Positions 34,355-45,108 of a stretch of 64,000 bases of DNA are shown one piece after another; within the stretch, counting starts at the first letter, position 1; each line of letters starts with the position of its first letter. Source of the stretch: Calycina herbarum (lineage: Eukaryota; Ascomycota; Leotiomycetes; Helotiales; Pezizellaceae); contig LLEY01000001.1 of NCBI GenBank assembly GCA_001414485.1, positions 62,001 to 126,000 on the forward strand, in the 5' to 3' direction. The position numbers and the translations under genes are program-made. Under the pieces are notes generated by a model that saw only the letters and a program-made list of their open reading frames with translations, searched no databases and had not been told where the DNA came from.

Positions 34355-34805
34355 AGTGCTCTAGAAAAAGTTGAGTTTAGAATTAATATACTCTTCAAGA
34401 GTGAGAGGTTTGTTTCTGAGGGAAGAGTGCTGTATTGTACTCGGCGTGACTTTATCCAAGTTGGTCCAACAGGCTACTGCATCATCCAACCAACCAATTG
34501 CGATTGACGAATCAAGTTCCTCATGTCGACATACGTCAAAATCTCTTCTTAGTCCAAACCCATCAAACCTATTGAGTAATTGTTTCCATTCTCCTAGAAA
34601 GACAAGACAATACGGTTCAATAACTCTAAGTCGGGAAAAGATATGTTGTGCTCTCTGAGCAGTGTCAATTTATATTGGCCAAAATAATTATCCCGATCAC
34701 TAAACAAACTTTCCAAAAGAACCAATTCGGGACCTAAGAGGCAGGCATCGAAAGCTTCTACCCAACCAAAAACAATATCGCCCCCTTTTATCGTGGCTGG
34801 CTACA
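34355..34805. other. Intergenic, with one copy of a repeat flanking the rhodopsin-domain gene
   Basis: No gene. The segment about 34452-34480 (CAAGTTGGTCCAACAGGCT and following) recurs in diverged form at about 36372-36395 on the far side of the neighbouring gene. Confidence 0.4.
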
Positions 34806-36108
34806 TCATAGTTGAATCTGACTTGGGTGTTCATGCGGCATCGATGTGCCACAGGTGTCTGCACTAGACCCTCTATGGGCAGCTAAAGCTTTCGGAAAAG
34901 TCTTCGTTGTTTCACGATCTGGTTCGTAATTCTTTGCAAGATCGATGTTGTTTATCCGATGTCCTTGACTATCGAGTGATGCTAGGCTTTCCATGCTTCG
35001 AATATTGCCTACTATCGATTCTGGCGACCAACCTCCGAAAATTGGACGTAAGGTTGGGAGGCAGGCTGCGATCACAGCCCAGCAGGATTCGGAGATGGTC
35101 CAGTAAAATATGGGTGCTCCATCGTCTAGAATTGTTTAGATTGTACATGGTAGGTACTGGTTGATAGACTCACAGGTGATATCACGGTCTTTTATGATGT
35201 TTTTGAGGGTGGTGTTAAATGCGACTGCCTTTGCGACGCTCGCCGCTAACACTCTGCATTCGTGTTAGTTACCGAGAAGTGGAAAAGGGTGATGTTCAAC
35301 TTACACAGCGCCAAGTAGAAATATTCCAATAACTGCAAGCATTCTATTCCGTGGCATCTGCATCCTTCGGAGGTATGGTAATGGGAGTACTATCGTAATA
35401 AAATCCAAAATAGCATCCCCGTAAACGAAAGGTGGGTTGATAACTGGATCAACACAAGTTCGGGTTTGTCCAATCTGCGTCTGCCAATTTTGACTGACTG
35501 GGATGCATTGAAAAATATAGACGAAGAAGAAAGAAACTCCATATACAATATTCAGTGTCAACGCGATGTCGAACGGTATCCGGAAATTATGTGCTGTGAA
35601 TATTCTGCGATAGAAGAAAAGTACCGAGAGTTTCGCAAATGTGATACAGCAAATAAAGATTGGAGCCGCGGCGTAGTTAACCTTGGGCTGATGATAAGTA
35701 GCTTCCAGTGTGCCAAGGGAGTTGATTCTACCTTCTTGAAAGTTGCCAGCTTTGGACTCGGTATAGCGAACCCATTCTTCCCTTTTGGCTGTCTGATTCC
35801 AAGATCTCCACTATATAGACCTATGGAACCCTGTGAGCGGATTGAAAAGCTAATCTCTTTCTAGATACACACCGATTAAACCAGTAATTCCACTTCCAAC
35901 GCAGAAAAACTGAACATTTAGTAAGAATTGTCACTGACCCATGGGAAGTGAAGCAGACCAAAGCAAGAAGTATCAACCAGTCATCAGCTGCCGGCCAGAC
36001 ATTCTGTAGTTTTCTAGCGTAGAACCGAGCTGACACAGCGATGATTGCAAGTGCCGGAAAAGTGATGCAAATACCAAGTATAATGTTTGTGGGATCTGAG
36101 GCTGCCAT
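34806..36108 (-). CDS. Fungal rhodopsin-domain integral membrane protein, multi-exon
   Basis: Member of the large Pezizomycotina family of seven-helix proteins annotated as rhodopsin domain-containing; they lack known function and most lack a retinal lysine. The first exon begins at ATG 36108 (MAASDPTNIILG) with TM1 and TM2 (CITFPALAIIAVSARFYARK, DDWLILLALVCF). A central exon carries ITFAKLSVLFFYRRIF, VYGVSFFFVYIFQCIP and FVYGDAILDFITIVLPLPYL, ending at a GTAAGT donor. The last exons carry AVAFNTTLKNIIKDRD and YWTISESCWAVIAACLP followed by a cytoplasmic tail ending in SQIQL at 34806. The exons between TM2 and the central one cannot be joined cleanly by me (about 35870-35950), so a frameshift there is possible. 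Family call firm, exon model partial. Confidence 0.65.
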
Positions 36109-37345
36109 CTTGTCGACTTCCCAAAGACGTCAAGTTAGCGAGTGTTATCTTGAGAGGAAGTTGCTTATATATTAACAAGAAATTGTGGTCATTGACTCGA
36201 GAGTTTAACCACAATTTTGGTGATTGAGCGCATACTTGCAGACTCCAACCATGGGTAAGCACATAATTGGCAGTTAGAACCTATGTACCAACAAAACAAT
36301 ATGTACTTTATCAGAATGCATTACCTATATTAGTTGGTACTCGGAAGGCGACCTTCGAGCAGTTCTACCCAAGTTGGACCAACAAGCTGACTGCATGTAC
36401 CCCAACCGGTGAAGATCATGACTAAAAAACTGCTAGATCTACTCGGTGATTTTGATCCTGATGAAAATGTAATTGATGAAGTGTTTTGGCAAGAGTCTCA
36501 GTGATAATTCTAGACAAGATCATAAATCTGCGGGAAGATATCATAGAGATTCTACTTTGAGGATTTCGAAAAAAAGCCTGTTGGGATGTAACAGTAAATG
36601 AGATTTGTCAAAAATTCTCTAAAAGTTAATATCAGTCACGAATGTCTAGAAGAACCAAGTAACTCAAATAAAACTCCCGGTCATTTCTCATTGTAGACTA
36701 AGTAAATTGATAAATTTATGTGAAAAGCTCTCAGAGTACTTGAATGAAAACATGAGAGTTTCAAAAACGCTTCAAATAAATTTAACTCATTCTTAACAAC
36801 TATCCTCGGTTACTATGACAAGTATATCCATTTGCTCTAAAACTTCCAGCATAATTATATCTACTAGATAATGTTCTGATCTATAGTGAAATATGGCATG
36901 TACTCTTGTATTCATACAAGTCATAAGCATCGTTAATCAACCTTATTTCGCGAATTCAGTTAGTTGATTTCAGATATTGTGAAGACCATTACAGATATCA
37001 AGCTGACATCAAATGTAATGTTGATGAACACACTTTTCGCAGAAGACGAGGAACGGTGTCAAAGACTCCAATTTCTGATGACCACGTCAAAATATCACCG
37101 AGAAAATCATAAACGCCGCGTATGCAAAGTATCACTTCTCATTCTCCACCAAACAAAAACCCCCAATCGCGTCAGGCCCACTCCATATCAACGCCATTTC
37201 CCCATATCTACAAACAACCACCAAGCCAACGGACGAAAATTCGGCAACACGACACCACGGTATCGAAGAAATCGGCAGAACAACGTGTCGAGGAAAGGAA
37301 TCTACACACAAATCAGTACACCACCCCAAACCCAACAACTAAGGC
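36109..37345. other. AT-rich intergenic stretch
   Basis: Holds the second copy of the repeat flanking the rhodopsin-domain gene (about 36360-36400). A 28-codon open frame follows at 36418 and looks like a relic. No gene seen. Confidence 0.4.
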
Positions 37346-37673
37346 TTACCATAGCTTGGACTTGATGGCAGGCTTCTTAAGACCTTTCTCCTTATTCCCA
37401 ATCTCACTCCACAGACGTGCCTTCGCTCGAGCCAACTCTTGAAGTCGGAATTCATTGAAGATCACCTATAAATCTGTGAGTCAGGTTTGCCTCCCCGTCG
37501 TGATAATATGCTCAGAGCTTTCTTACATTCACGATATACGCTCCATCGGGTCCCACACCGAGTTTCTGGGCGAGTTGGTGGCGATCGATTGTCTTCCAGT
37601 TGCCGGTACTGGGACGCTCGTACTCGAGGCGGAGTCGGAAGTACATTTGGGGGGTGAGGCCGTATGGTGGCAT
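37346..37673 (-). CDS. Small basic conserved-looking protein, two exons
   Basis: Exons 37673-37527 and 37465-37346, joined in phase 0 (donor GTAAGA, acceptor TTATAG), give 88 residues. The sequence runs from MPPYGLTPQMYFRLRLEYER through GNWKTIDRHQLAQKLGVGPD and EFRLQELARAKARLWSEI to a lysine-rich tail ending KSKLW. The even coding character and clean intron support a real gene. The last codons are ambiguous. Read directly, the protein ends in Trp then TAA. Alternatively a GTAAGC donor right after TATG starts a third intron whose acceptor (GTGTAG) supplies an A, making TGA and ending the protein at KSKL. I cannot name the family. Its size, basic charge and compact helical look would suit a mitochondrial ribosomal or respiratory accessory protein, a guess only. 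Confidence 0.6.
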
Positions 37674-38363
37674 GGCGGTATTGGTATGTGTGTGTGTGAT
37701 TGCTTCGTTTGTATGTTACTATTGTGGTTTGAGAGCGTGTGTCTGTCTGTTAGGAAAACCAGAGAGAATTTTGAGTTGAATTTTCTTCAAATTGACGGTG
37801 GTGGTGGGAAACAGCAAGTTAGTGGTTCGGCATGAAGATTTTCTTTTTTACAGTTACCTAGGCACCTTAAAAAACGAGGAGAAACATTGATTCAAAGCTC
37901 TTTCATGATGCCCTTTTTTCAAAGAGTCTCTTAATGAACCCTAAGTAATTATGTTGCGATGTGAATGATATTTAGGGGTTCATCTAGCTAAGCGAATTGC
38001 ACCATGAATTCCATGACACTTGCTACTCGTTGTTCATCGTATAGTAGTATGACTAACAAGGTTCTACAATAAGTTTAGAGTAATCAAACTAACAAGTGAG
38101 ACTTACAATCAGATTTAAAATAATTAATTTTTGCTATTATAAATTACCTCTGGTAACTAAATTAGATTATTCCGAATTTTCAAGAAGTCTAGAGTAATAT
38201 TATATAATAGATATTGTTTATATATACGATATAAAAGAGATGAGTCTTATAGCGTACTATCTTAAGTAACTAGATCCAGTTTTCTGAAATATCTAAAACC
38301 TTTAGGTTATTATCGTAGAATAGACATTGTTTAGATATATGCCCTATTCACTGTTTATTATTA
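37674..38363. other. AT-rich stretch bordering the transposon
   Basis: No gene. Two diverged copies of a motif (AGAATAGACATTGTTTAGAT and ATAATAGATATTGTTTATAT) lie at about 38205 and 38315. The element's TA target duplication starts at 38362. Confidence 0.4.
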
Positions 38364-40223
38364 ACGTGGTTTATCAGGACCTGGCGCATATCAGGACCTG
38401 GCGCACTTTTCCCATCTTCCCTACTTTATTATTTTAACACGCGTTATCTCAACAACCACCAATGGAAATTCAAACTCAAGAAGCTCGAATCATCTTAGCT
38501 ATCGAGGCTATCCGATCATCCAAAAAGCTTAGTCGTCGGGCTGCTGCAAAAATCTACAAAGTCCCTGAAACTAGCCTTCGCTGTAGAATAAACGGCTAAC
38601 TTCCCCTCCTAGAACGACGGCCAGCAAATATCAAATTGACTCAACTCGAGGAGGAAGTGATTCTTCAGAACATACTTGACTTGGATTCCAGAGGGTTTGC
38701 ACCCCGGCTAGCTGGTGTAGAAGATATGGCAAATTATATCCTCGAATCGCGGGGAGGGAAACGCGTTAGCAAGCTTTGGGCACATCGATTTATACAACGA
38801 CAACCAGAGTTAAAGACGCGTTTTAATCGCGTTTACGACTTCCAAAGGGCCTTATACGAAGATCCTAACCTAATTAGTACGTGGTTCCGACTTATGCAAA
38901 ATATAAGGGCGAAATACAGCGTTTTAGATTACGATTTCTATAACTTCGATGAAACGGGCTTTATAATAGGTATGATTTGCCCTACAATGGTTGTCACACG
39001 TGTAGATCGACGTGGCAGAGGCAAGGCAGTTCAGCTAAGTAATCGGGAATAGGCTATAGCAATTGCTTATATCAATGGCAAGGGTTGGGATGTCCCTCCA
39101 TTTTTAGTCGTCCAAGGGAAGAATCATCTTACGAATTGGTATACAGACGGCGGCCTCCTACACGACTGGGTTATTAAACCGATAAGTAACGGATGGACAA
39201 ACAACGAGACGGGTCTAGAATGGCTGAAATACTTCGATAAACATACTGCTAGTCGTACAAAGGGTCTATATCGAATACTAGTGTTAGATAGGCATGAGAG
39301 TCATAAATCGGCTGAATTTCAAGAGTATTATAAAGCATATAATATTATAACTCTTGGACTACCTCCTCACTTATCCTATATAACCCAACCACTTAATGTT
39401 AGGTGCTTTAGTGTATTAAAGCAGGCGTATAGTCGGCAGATTAAGACGTTTATCAAAGCCTATATCAACCATATTACAAAGGTGGAGTTCTTTTTAGCTT
39501 TTATAGCAGCATATAAAGAATCAATAACGGTCTAGAACGCTCAAGCTAGATTCCGTAGAGCTGGCCTAGTGCCTTTTAACCCATAAGTAGTACTTTTAAA
39601 GCTTAACGTAAGGTTACGGACTCCAACTCCCCTAAGACCCTCTACTGCTAATTCCAATACTTGGATCTCCTAGACTCCCTTAAACCCTACTAAAGCGCTC
39701 TTACAATCGACTCTTGTTCAGAAACGGATTGCCTGTCACCAGGGGAGCTCGCCGACTCCACTATTTAAGACAGTTGCTATATTAGCAAAAGGTATAGAGC
39801 GAATAGCCTATAAGATAACCTTGTTGTCTACTGAAGTACGTACCCTTCGAGCAGCGAATAAAGCCTTAAGCAAACGCCGTAGAGCCAAAAAGACTCGTGT
39901 ATGTCAAGGGGGGGCACTTACAGTAGAGGATGTCCAAGATCTTTTAACTCAAAAGGACGTTAACGAGCAAGTACGACGTGACTTACGTGTGGAGGGGGGT
40001 AATAAGAAGGAGGGGCAATCGTCTAGACGGCGTTGTAGCACTTGCGGAAAAGCTGGTCACAATGCACGAACTTGTCAAATAGATGTAGATATGTCTGATT
40101 CTTCGGATTCTAAGTAGTTATAGTTAATTTAATATGTTGTAGTTAATTTATTAATATTCAAAGTTGAATGCCAAGGAAAAGTGCGCCAGGTCCTGATATG
40201 CGCCAGGTCCTGATAAACCACGT
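38364..40223 (+). mobile_element. Fot1/pogo-type DNA transposon, complete ends, 1,860 bp
   Basis: Perfect 49-bp terminal inverted repeats begin ACGTGGTTTATCAGGACC and end at 38412 on the left and 40175 on the right. Each holds two back-to-back copies of TATCAGGACCTGGCGCA. A TA target duplication flanks it (38362-38363 and 40224-40225), as for the Tc1/mariner superfamily. The size, TA site and a single central transposase frame fit the Fot1/pogo group of ascomycetes. Only one copy is in the window. The perfect ends against a stop-ridden frame suggest it moved not long before inactivation, or was mobilised in trans. Confidence 0.95.
38462..40117 (+). pseudogene. Fot1/pogo transposase, inactivated by five in-frame stops
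   Basis: A 552-codon frame from ATG 38462 to the stop at 40115-40117 with five internal stops (38597 TAA, 39050 TAG, 39533 TAG, 39584 TAA, 39671 TAG) and no frameshift. In order: psq-type helix-turn-helix (KLSRRAAAKIYKVPETSLR), CENP-B/Tc5-type DNA-binding domain (LWAHRFIQRQPELKTRF), DDE catalytic core (NFDETGF; LVLDRHESHKS; LPPHLSYITQPLNV), and a C-terminal CCHC knuckle (CSTCGKAGHNARTC). LVLDRHESH replaces the usual LVLDGHxSH, a G-to-A change. At least three stops look like CAA/CAG to TAA/TAG or TGG to TAG. Only transitions and no indels is the expected mark of RIP. The protein cannot be made full-length. Confidence 0.9.
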
Positions 40224-41183
40224 TAAATAAAAATCTTACAAGTTATATTTTGGAATGAACATGATTCAGCTACAATGACCAAAAATCTTCACTCACACTC
40301 ATCAATATTGAGTCTGAATAAAGACATAAAGCTAGTAGATTCTTACAACTCATAAGTACCAACTTTCCAACCTCGCGGTAAACAGAAAAGTTACTTTGGT
40401 TATTCTAATTCAATATCCAGGAGAATTCTTAGAAAATATCCATATTAATACTCTGAAATCTCCCCATTGTGAAATTAATTTCGATCAAATTGAAAACCTA
40501 TAAAAGCAACCGACATAGACAGGTGCAAACTTCAAGTATAGAGAACGAACGCGGTCGGAGAATACAGGATGTAATGCGCTGCAACGCGCTGTAAACCCCT
40601 ACTTCGCCACCACCCTCCCCCCTGTAAAAAGGCGTCCGTACCCTGAAGCCATAGTGGCAAGCGATCCCATAGAAGAGAATCTGAGAGCTAAGTTACAGGG
40701 CAGCCCACTGAAATACAGCGCCGGCTTCAGGGCACCATTACAGGATAGCGCAGTGCTCTCCATACTTTTGATAGCGACCTTCACCACTTCGCCGCTTTTA
40801 CAGTCTGTCACACAGCGCCATACCTCACCAAAAGACTGACAGAGCATCTGCAAGGAACGAGAAAAATCTAGAGAAAATCTAGAAGAAGACTTCGATGATT
40901 GATAAAAAGCACTGGAACATAAGCTATTTATTTGAGCTGTTATGTTGTAGTTTTATTTGGGATTCAAGGCCATCATTTCTCCCCAGTAGAGCCAGGTAAC
41001 TAAGCCTATAGGACTTGCTTCTGATTTAGCATCTCAAATGTGTATGTTTAATATTTCATCATTATATATTTTCTTTTCATCTCTATCTATACTCATACAG
41101 AAGTATCTACCCGCCTTCATTTTTCAACACACACCAGAGTGGAATACAATAATACATCTATATACAACACACCTTCACAAAAC
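40224..41183. other. Gene-free stretch between transposon and CYM1
   Basis: The part 40550-40860 is GC-richer than its surroundings and has repeated TTACAG/CTGTAA and CAGCGC motifs. It may be a fragment of another mobile element. No protein recognised. Confidence 0.4.
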
Positions 41184-44100
41184 TCAAGCCTCCTTAACCT
41201 CATCCTCATCAATAAACTCCGTCTCGTGTTTACCCTCCATCCCCAACTCCCTAACCTCCCACTCACTCCCCACCCACGCCTTCTTCTCCCCAAGGAAAAC
41301 CATACTTCCCTCGCCCTTCTCTAGGGCATCAACCACATACTTCTGCGCCACATCCCTAACCTGTTCCGGCGTAACATCAAGCAACTGCTCCCGTCTCTTC
41401 TGCTGCATCTCATCCGTAACCCCACTCAAAAACCTCGTCATCCCCTCATCACTAACACTCCTAGGCGCATCCACACTCTGAAAAACCGAAAGCTTAGCCT
41501 CCTCAAGATCCTGCGCAGACCATTGTTTATCAACCGCCCATTGCCCCGCATTACGCATGATAGTCATGGTATTCTCAGGATTAGGGTCACGGTAGGAGTA
41601 GAATCCAAAGACACCGTTGAGACCCTTGGAGTATGCGCCTCCACCGTAGGCGCCTCCTTTTTCGCGGATCTCGTGGTGGAGATGTTTGTGTGTGAGTAGT
41701 TGTGAGAGGATTTGGAGAGGAGCGCCGGAGGGAGAGGTGTATGAGACGGTTGGGAGGGCGAGGGCTCCGTAGTATACTTGGTATGGGAGTGGGAAGAAAG
41801 TTTTGGAATTTCGTGAAAATTCGGGGGCTTTGCCGACGGGAGATGGGATTGTACTGCCAGGTAAGGACGAGAGGAATTTTTGCAGTAAGGCCTCGTTGTT
41901 TGAGACGCTTTCACTGCCACATGTGATGGCAGTACGGAATGTGCTGGATCCGGAGAAGGCAAGCTTTTGGATGGCCTTGAGTTTTTCGATCACATCGGCG
42001 AGTCCTTCTGACTCCGGTCTTGAAGCCAAAGATGTGATGAGTTTTATCTGCGACAAACCACCGACTTGCTCTCGCAACTGGCCGTAGCTTGAAATTGCAG
42101 CTTCGGCAACACCTCTTGCATATACGTGACCAGATGACGCGATGTTGTTCACAGCACCATCAGCACCGCCCTGCAAAAGTTGTCTGATGCGAGACTGAGC
42201 TTCAGCGCTATCAAAGTCGGTTTCAAGTACGAGGGTTTGTAGAAGTTGAAACATTTCAGGCACGTTGCGGTCCAAAGCGGTCCCCGAAAAGCTCATACCC
42301 TCCGTGGATGACTTGAAGTCGAATGGAGATGAGGAAACATAATATCCAGCACCAACACCACCGGTCTTCAGCTTAATAAGATCTTCAAGCTGCTCCATCG
42401 TTTTGCTCTTAGTTCCTAAGCGCATAATCGAATCAGTAAAAAGAGGAATAAGAGCTCTGAGTTCCTCTGGTAAATTCTCGAAAGTATTGACTGCTCTGAA
42501 GTATGTCAGACCATTGGTTGGTGCCTCCCTCCATTGCACGTCGACTTTGTCAATTTTTGAATTTCTCAATTCAACCGTCTCCCCTTGTCGGGGAATATCC
42601 TTCACATAAACACTTGGCAAACAGCTGAGATCTTGTGTGTTGGATTTCCCTTGTTCTTCAAGAAGTTCAAGTTCCTGTTTTTCCAATTGAGCTCGAGCTT
42701 CTGCTTCACCTCCAGCACTTTTTGTGACTTCAGCGATTTTAGTTGCAAGTCGAGTAGCTTCTTCTTCAACAAGCTCATTTGCGTATGTTGTGGAAGGAGT
42801 CATTGTGAATGTAAGAGTGTTGTCGTTCAAAAGATACTTCTCCAACAACCCTTCGAGGTAGCCTCCTTCAGCAAGCTTTGCTTCGAATGCTGAAACAGTA
42901 TCGTTCCAAGCCAGGGACTCAAATGGGTCAACCCCCTCAAACCATTGGGGCTTGATCCTGTGCATCAATGACATGCCAAATTTTGCTGTCTTGTGTTTCA
43001 AGCTCAGCTCCAATTGGTGAAGATATCCGTCAATTTTGGAATGATCAAATCCATTCTGGTGGGCTTCCTTGAAGGTTTTGTGAATTGCCTCTTTGACTTT
43101 GGGTACATCGGCCTCCTTCACACCAGTAAGCCCTATGGAGAACATGCTGATTCTTCCTGAACCATCAAACCCGCTATTTGGACTCCATTCTGTGCCCAAA
43201 CCAGCTTCAATTAAATTCCGGTACAATGGCGATCCGTATCCGTCCATAAGCAAAGCAGATAACAGTCCCAAGGAGAAATTCTCCAAAATATTGGTAGTAT
43301 CTCCCAATAGCCATGACGTTGAAGTCTTATATTGCATGTCCTGGGGAACGAGTGGGTCGATGGGTCCAGAGACAGTAACATTTTGGGGTCCAGCGCTGAG
43401 ATCAATTGGTCGTCGGATCTCAAAATCTCCTTGAATCTTGTTGAAAGCGCTCAATTGGGCATTAACCTCCTTCAGATGGTCCCCTAGAGGCATATCTCCA
43501 TATGTAAAAACTTTGGCGTTACTTGGGTGATAGTGTTCTGCGTGGAATTGTTTCAGTTGCTCATATGTGAGTTCGGTCATCTTTTGAGGATCGCCTCCAG
43601 AGTTGTTGATTGCTGGGAATATATGGTCCTGAAATCGAATATAATATAGGTATCCCGCATCTGACATCTGTCCCTTCATCTCGTTGTATACCACGCCCTT
43701 GAAGACCAATTTTGAGTCATCTGGGTTTACTGCCTCTCCTTCCAGAGCAACCTTTGGATTTTGGGGGCCAATTCTCCATCCTTCTTGTGTGAAATCGCTT
43801 CGTTTTAACAATGGATGTAATGTAGCGTCGAGATATACCGACATTAAATTCTTGAAATCTTGCTCGTTGGTTGTGGAGAATGGATAAAAGGTATGGTCGG
43901 AAGCTGTAAAGGCATTCATGAAATTCGAAAGCGTTCGAGGTAGCATCTTGAAGAAGGGATCGCGTATAGGATATCTTCGAGGAAGTGTTAGTATATATAA
44001 TAGACAATAAATTGAATTGCTTTTTTACTTCTCACTCCCACATAATGTTGTATGCTCCAGAATATGGGGAATTCCTGTATCATCCGGTGGATTTGTCTTG

Positions 44101-44318
44101 AAGCCAATAGAGAAGACATTGTTCTTGTCTTCTCGAGCCACATGTAGATAGTCTGCACCGGTCTTGTCATGTTGCAAGTGCAAGGCCGTCAACTCGAGTT
44201 CGGGTACATGTTTAGAACGAAGTAGCGTGAAGCCGTGTAATTTATCGCCTGGCTTGGGGTATTGGGAGATTTCCGTCACTCCCTTTCGTACTGCGCTCTT
44301 GGTGGCGCTTCGCAGCAT
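41184..44318 (-). CDS. CYM1: Mitochondrial presequence protease CYM1 (M16C metallopeptidase), two exons
   Basis: Zinc metallopeptidase that degrades cleaved mitochondrial targeting peptides in the matrix/intermembrane space (PreP/Cym1 family). Exons 44318-44029 and 43974-41184, phase consistent across a 54-nt intron with a CTAAC branch, give 1,026 residues, the usual family length. The start [16 protein letters not shown] gives a basic, Arg/Ser-rich mitochondrial presequence; an upstream in-frame codon is not needed. The inverted zinc motif H-x-x-E-H is HILEH at residues 85-89, followed by [19 protein letters not shown]. Four M16-type halves follow, with the acidic linker helix near residues 500-540. 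The C-terminal part has the R/Y pair region ([17 protein letters not shown]). The gene is intact, divergent from taxilin, with a 790-bp shared upstream region. Confidence 0.95.
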
Positions 44319-45108
44319 TGTGTGTATGTTGGGGGTGAACGAACAGTTTGTAACACAAAAAAAAGATGAAAAGAAAGTGGTGTACAAGAAGGAGGTTGAG
44401 TATGAGTCCTTGACAAATTGTAGAAGATCACTCAATAAACCCAGTACAAATTAATGATGCGCCTGCAGCCTCGCGTGGAAGCACAATTTGTTTTGTGCAG
44501 GCCAGGCTAGACTGCTTGCATAACTGCATAAAGCCGGCCAATCCTGTAGCGCATGACTGACACTTCACTCCTCCACTTTGGCCAGGCCAAGCTAAATCTG
44601 ACATGACAGGTTGGAAATGGAAATCTGGTGTGGAACGAAACATCAGAGGAATTAGAAGGCATCACCCCTCGTAGAGTAGACAATGCGACTGTAGAAATCT
44701 AAGAATAAATTATATGGTTGCCCCCCGTAGTTACCTCATCGCGCATTTCATTTCCATAGGTAAGGTCTGGTTGACACGGTTCACTGACATCGACGTCTGC
44801 ACTTTCCTCCCAATTTCGAAACTGGCGCCGCTTTGCCCGCTAGTCTCGATCGGAATTAAGGTCAAGGTCAATCTTGCTGCAACATCTTCCTCGAGACTGA
44901 AGGACCCAAGACGTCGGATCTATACATAGGAGGAACATCATTGTCGCGACCGCATTTACGGGGACCTGAAGCTTGAGGACGACTTCGAGATCTCGATATC
45001 TCCTCGACGTCGCCAGCGGATCTGAATTCGGCAGCTGTGCATGCGCGCCAGCTAGCTTTCCACCCCGACTCCGAACGAAACAACAACGCATCTTCCTTCA
45101 GATGCAAC
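44319..45108. promoter_or_regulatory. Divergent CYM1/taxilin upstream region
   Basis: Bidirectional promoter region; no coding sequence supported. A small imperfect palindrome (AAGCACAATTTGTTTTGTGC) lies at about 44478-44497. Confidence 0.45.

Noticed and set aside
41564..41962. 132-codon minus-strand frame inside CYM1
   Set aside because: Lies wholly within the intact CYM1 coding sequence in another phase.
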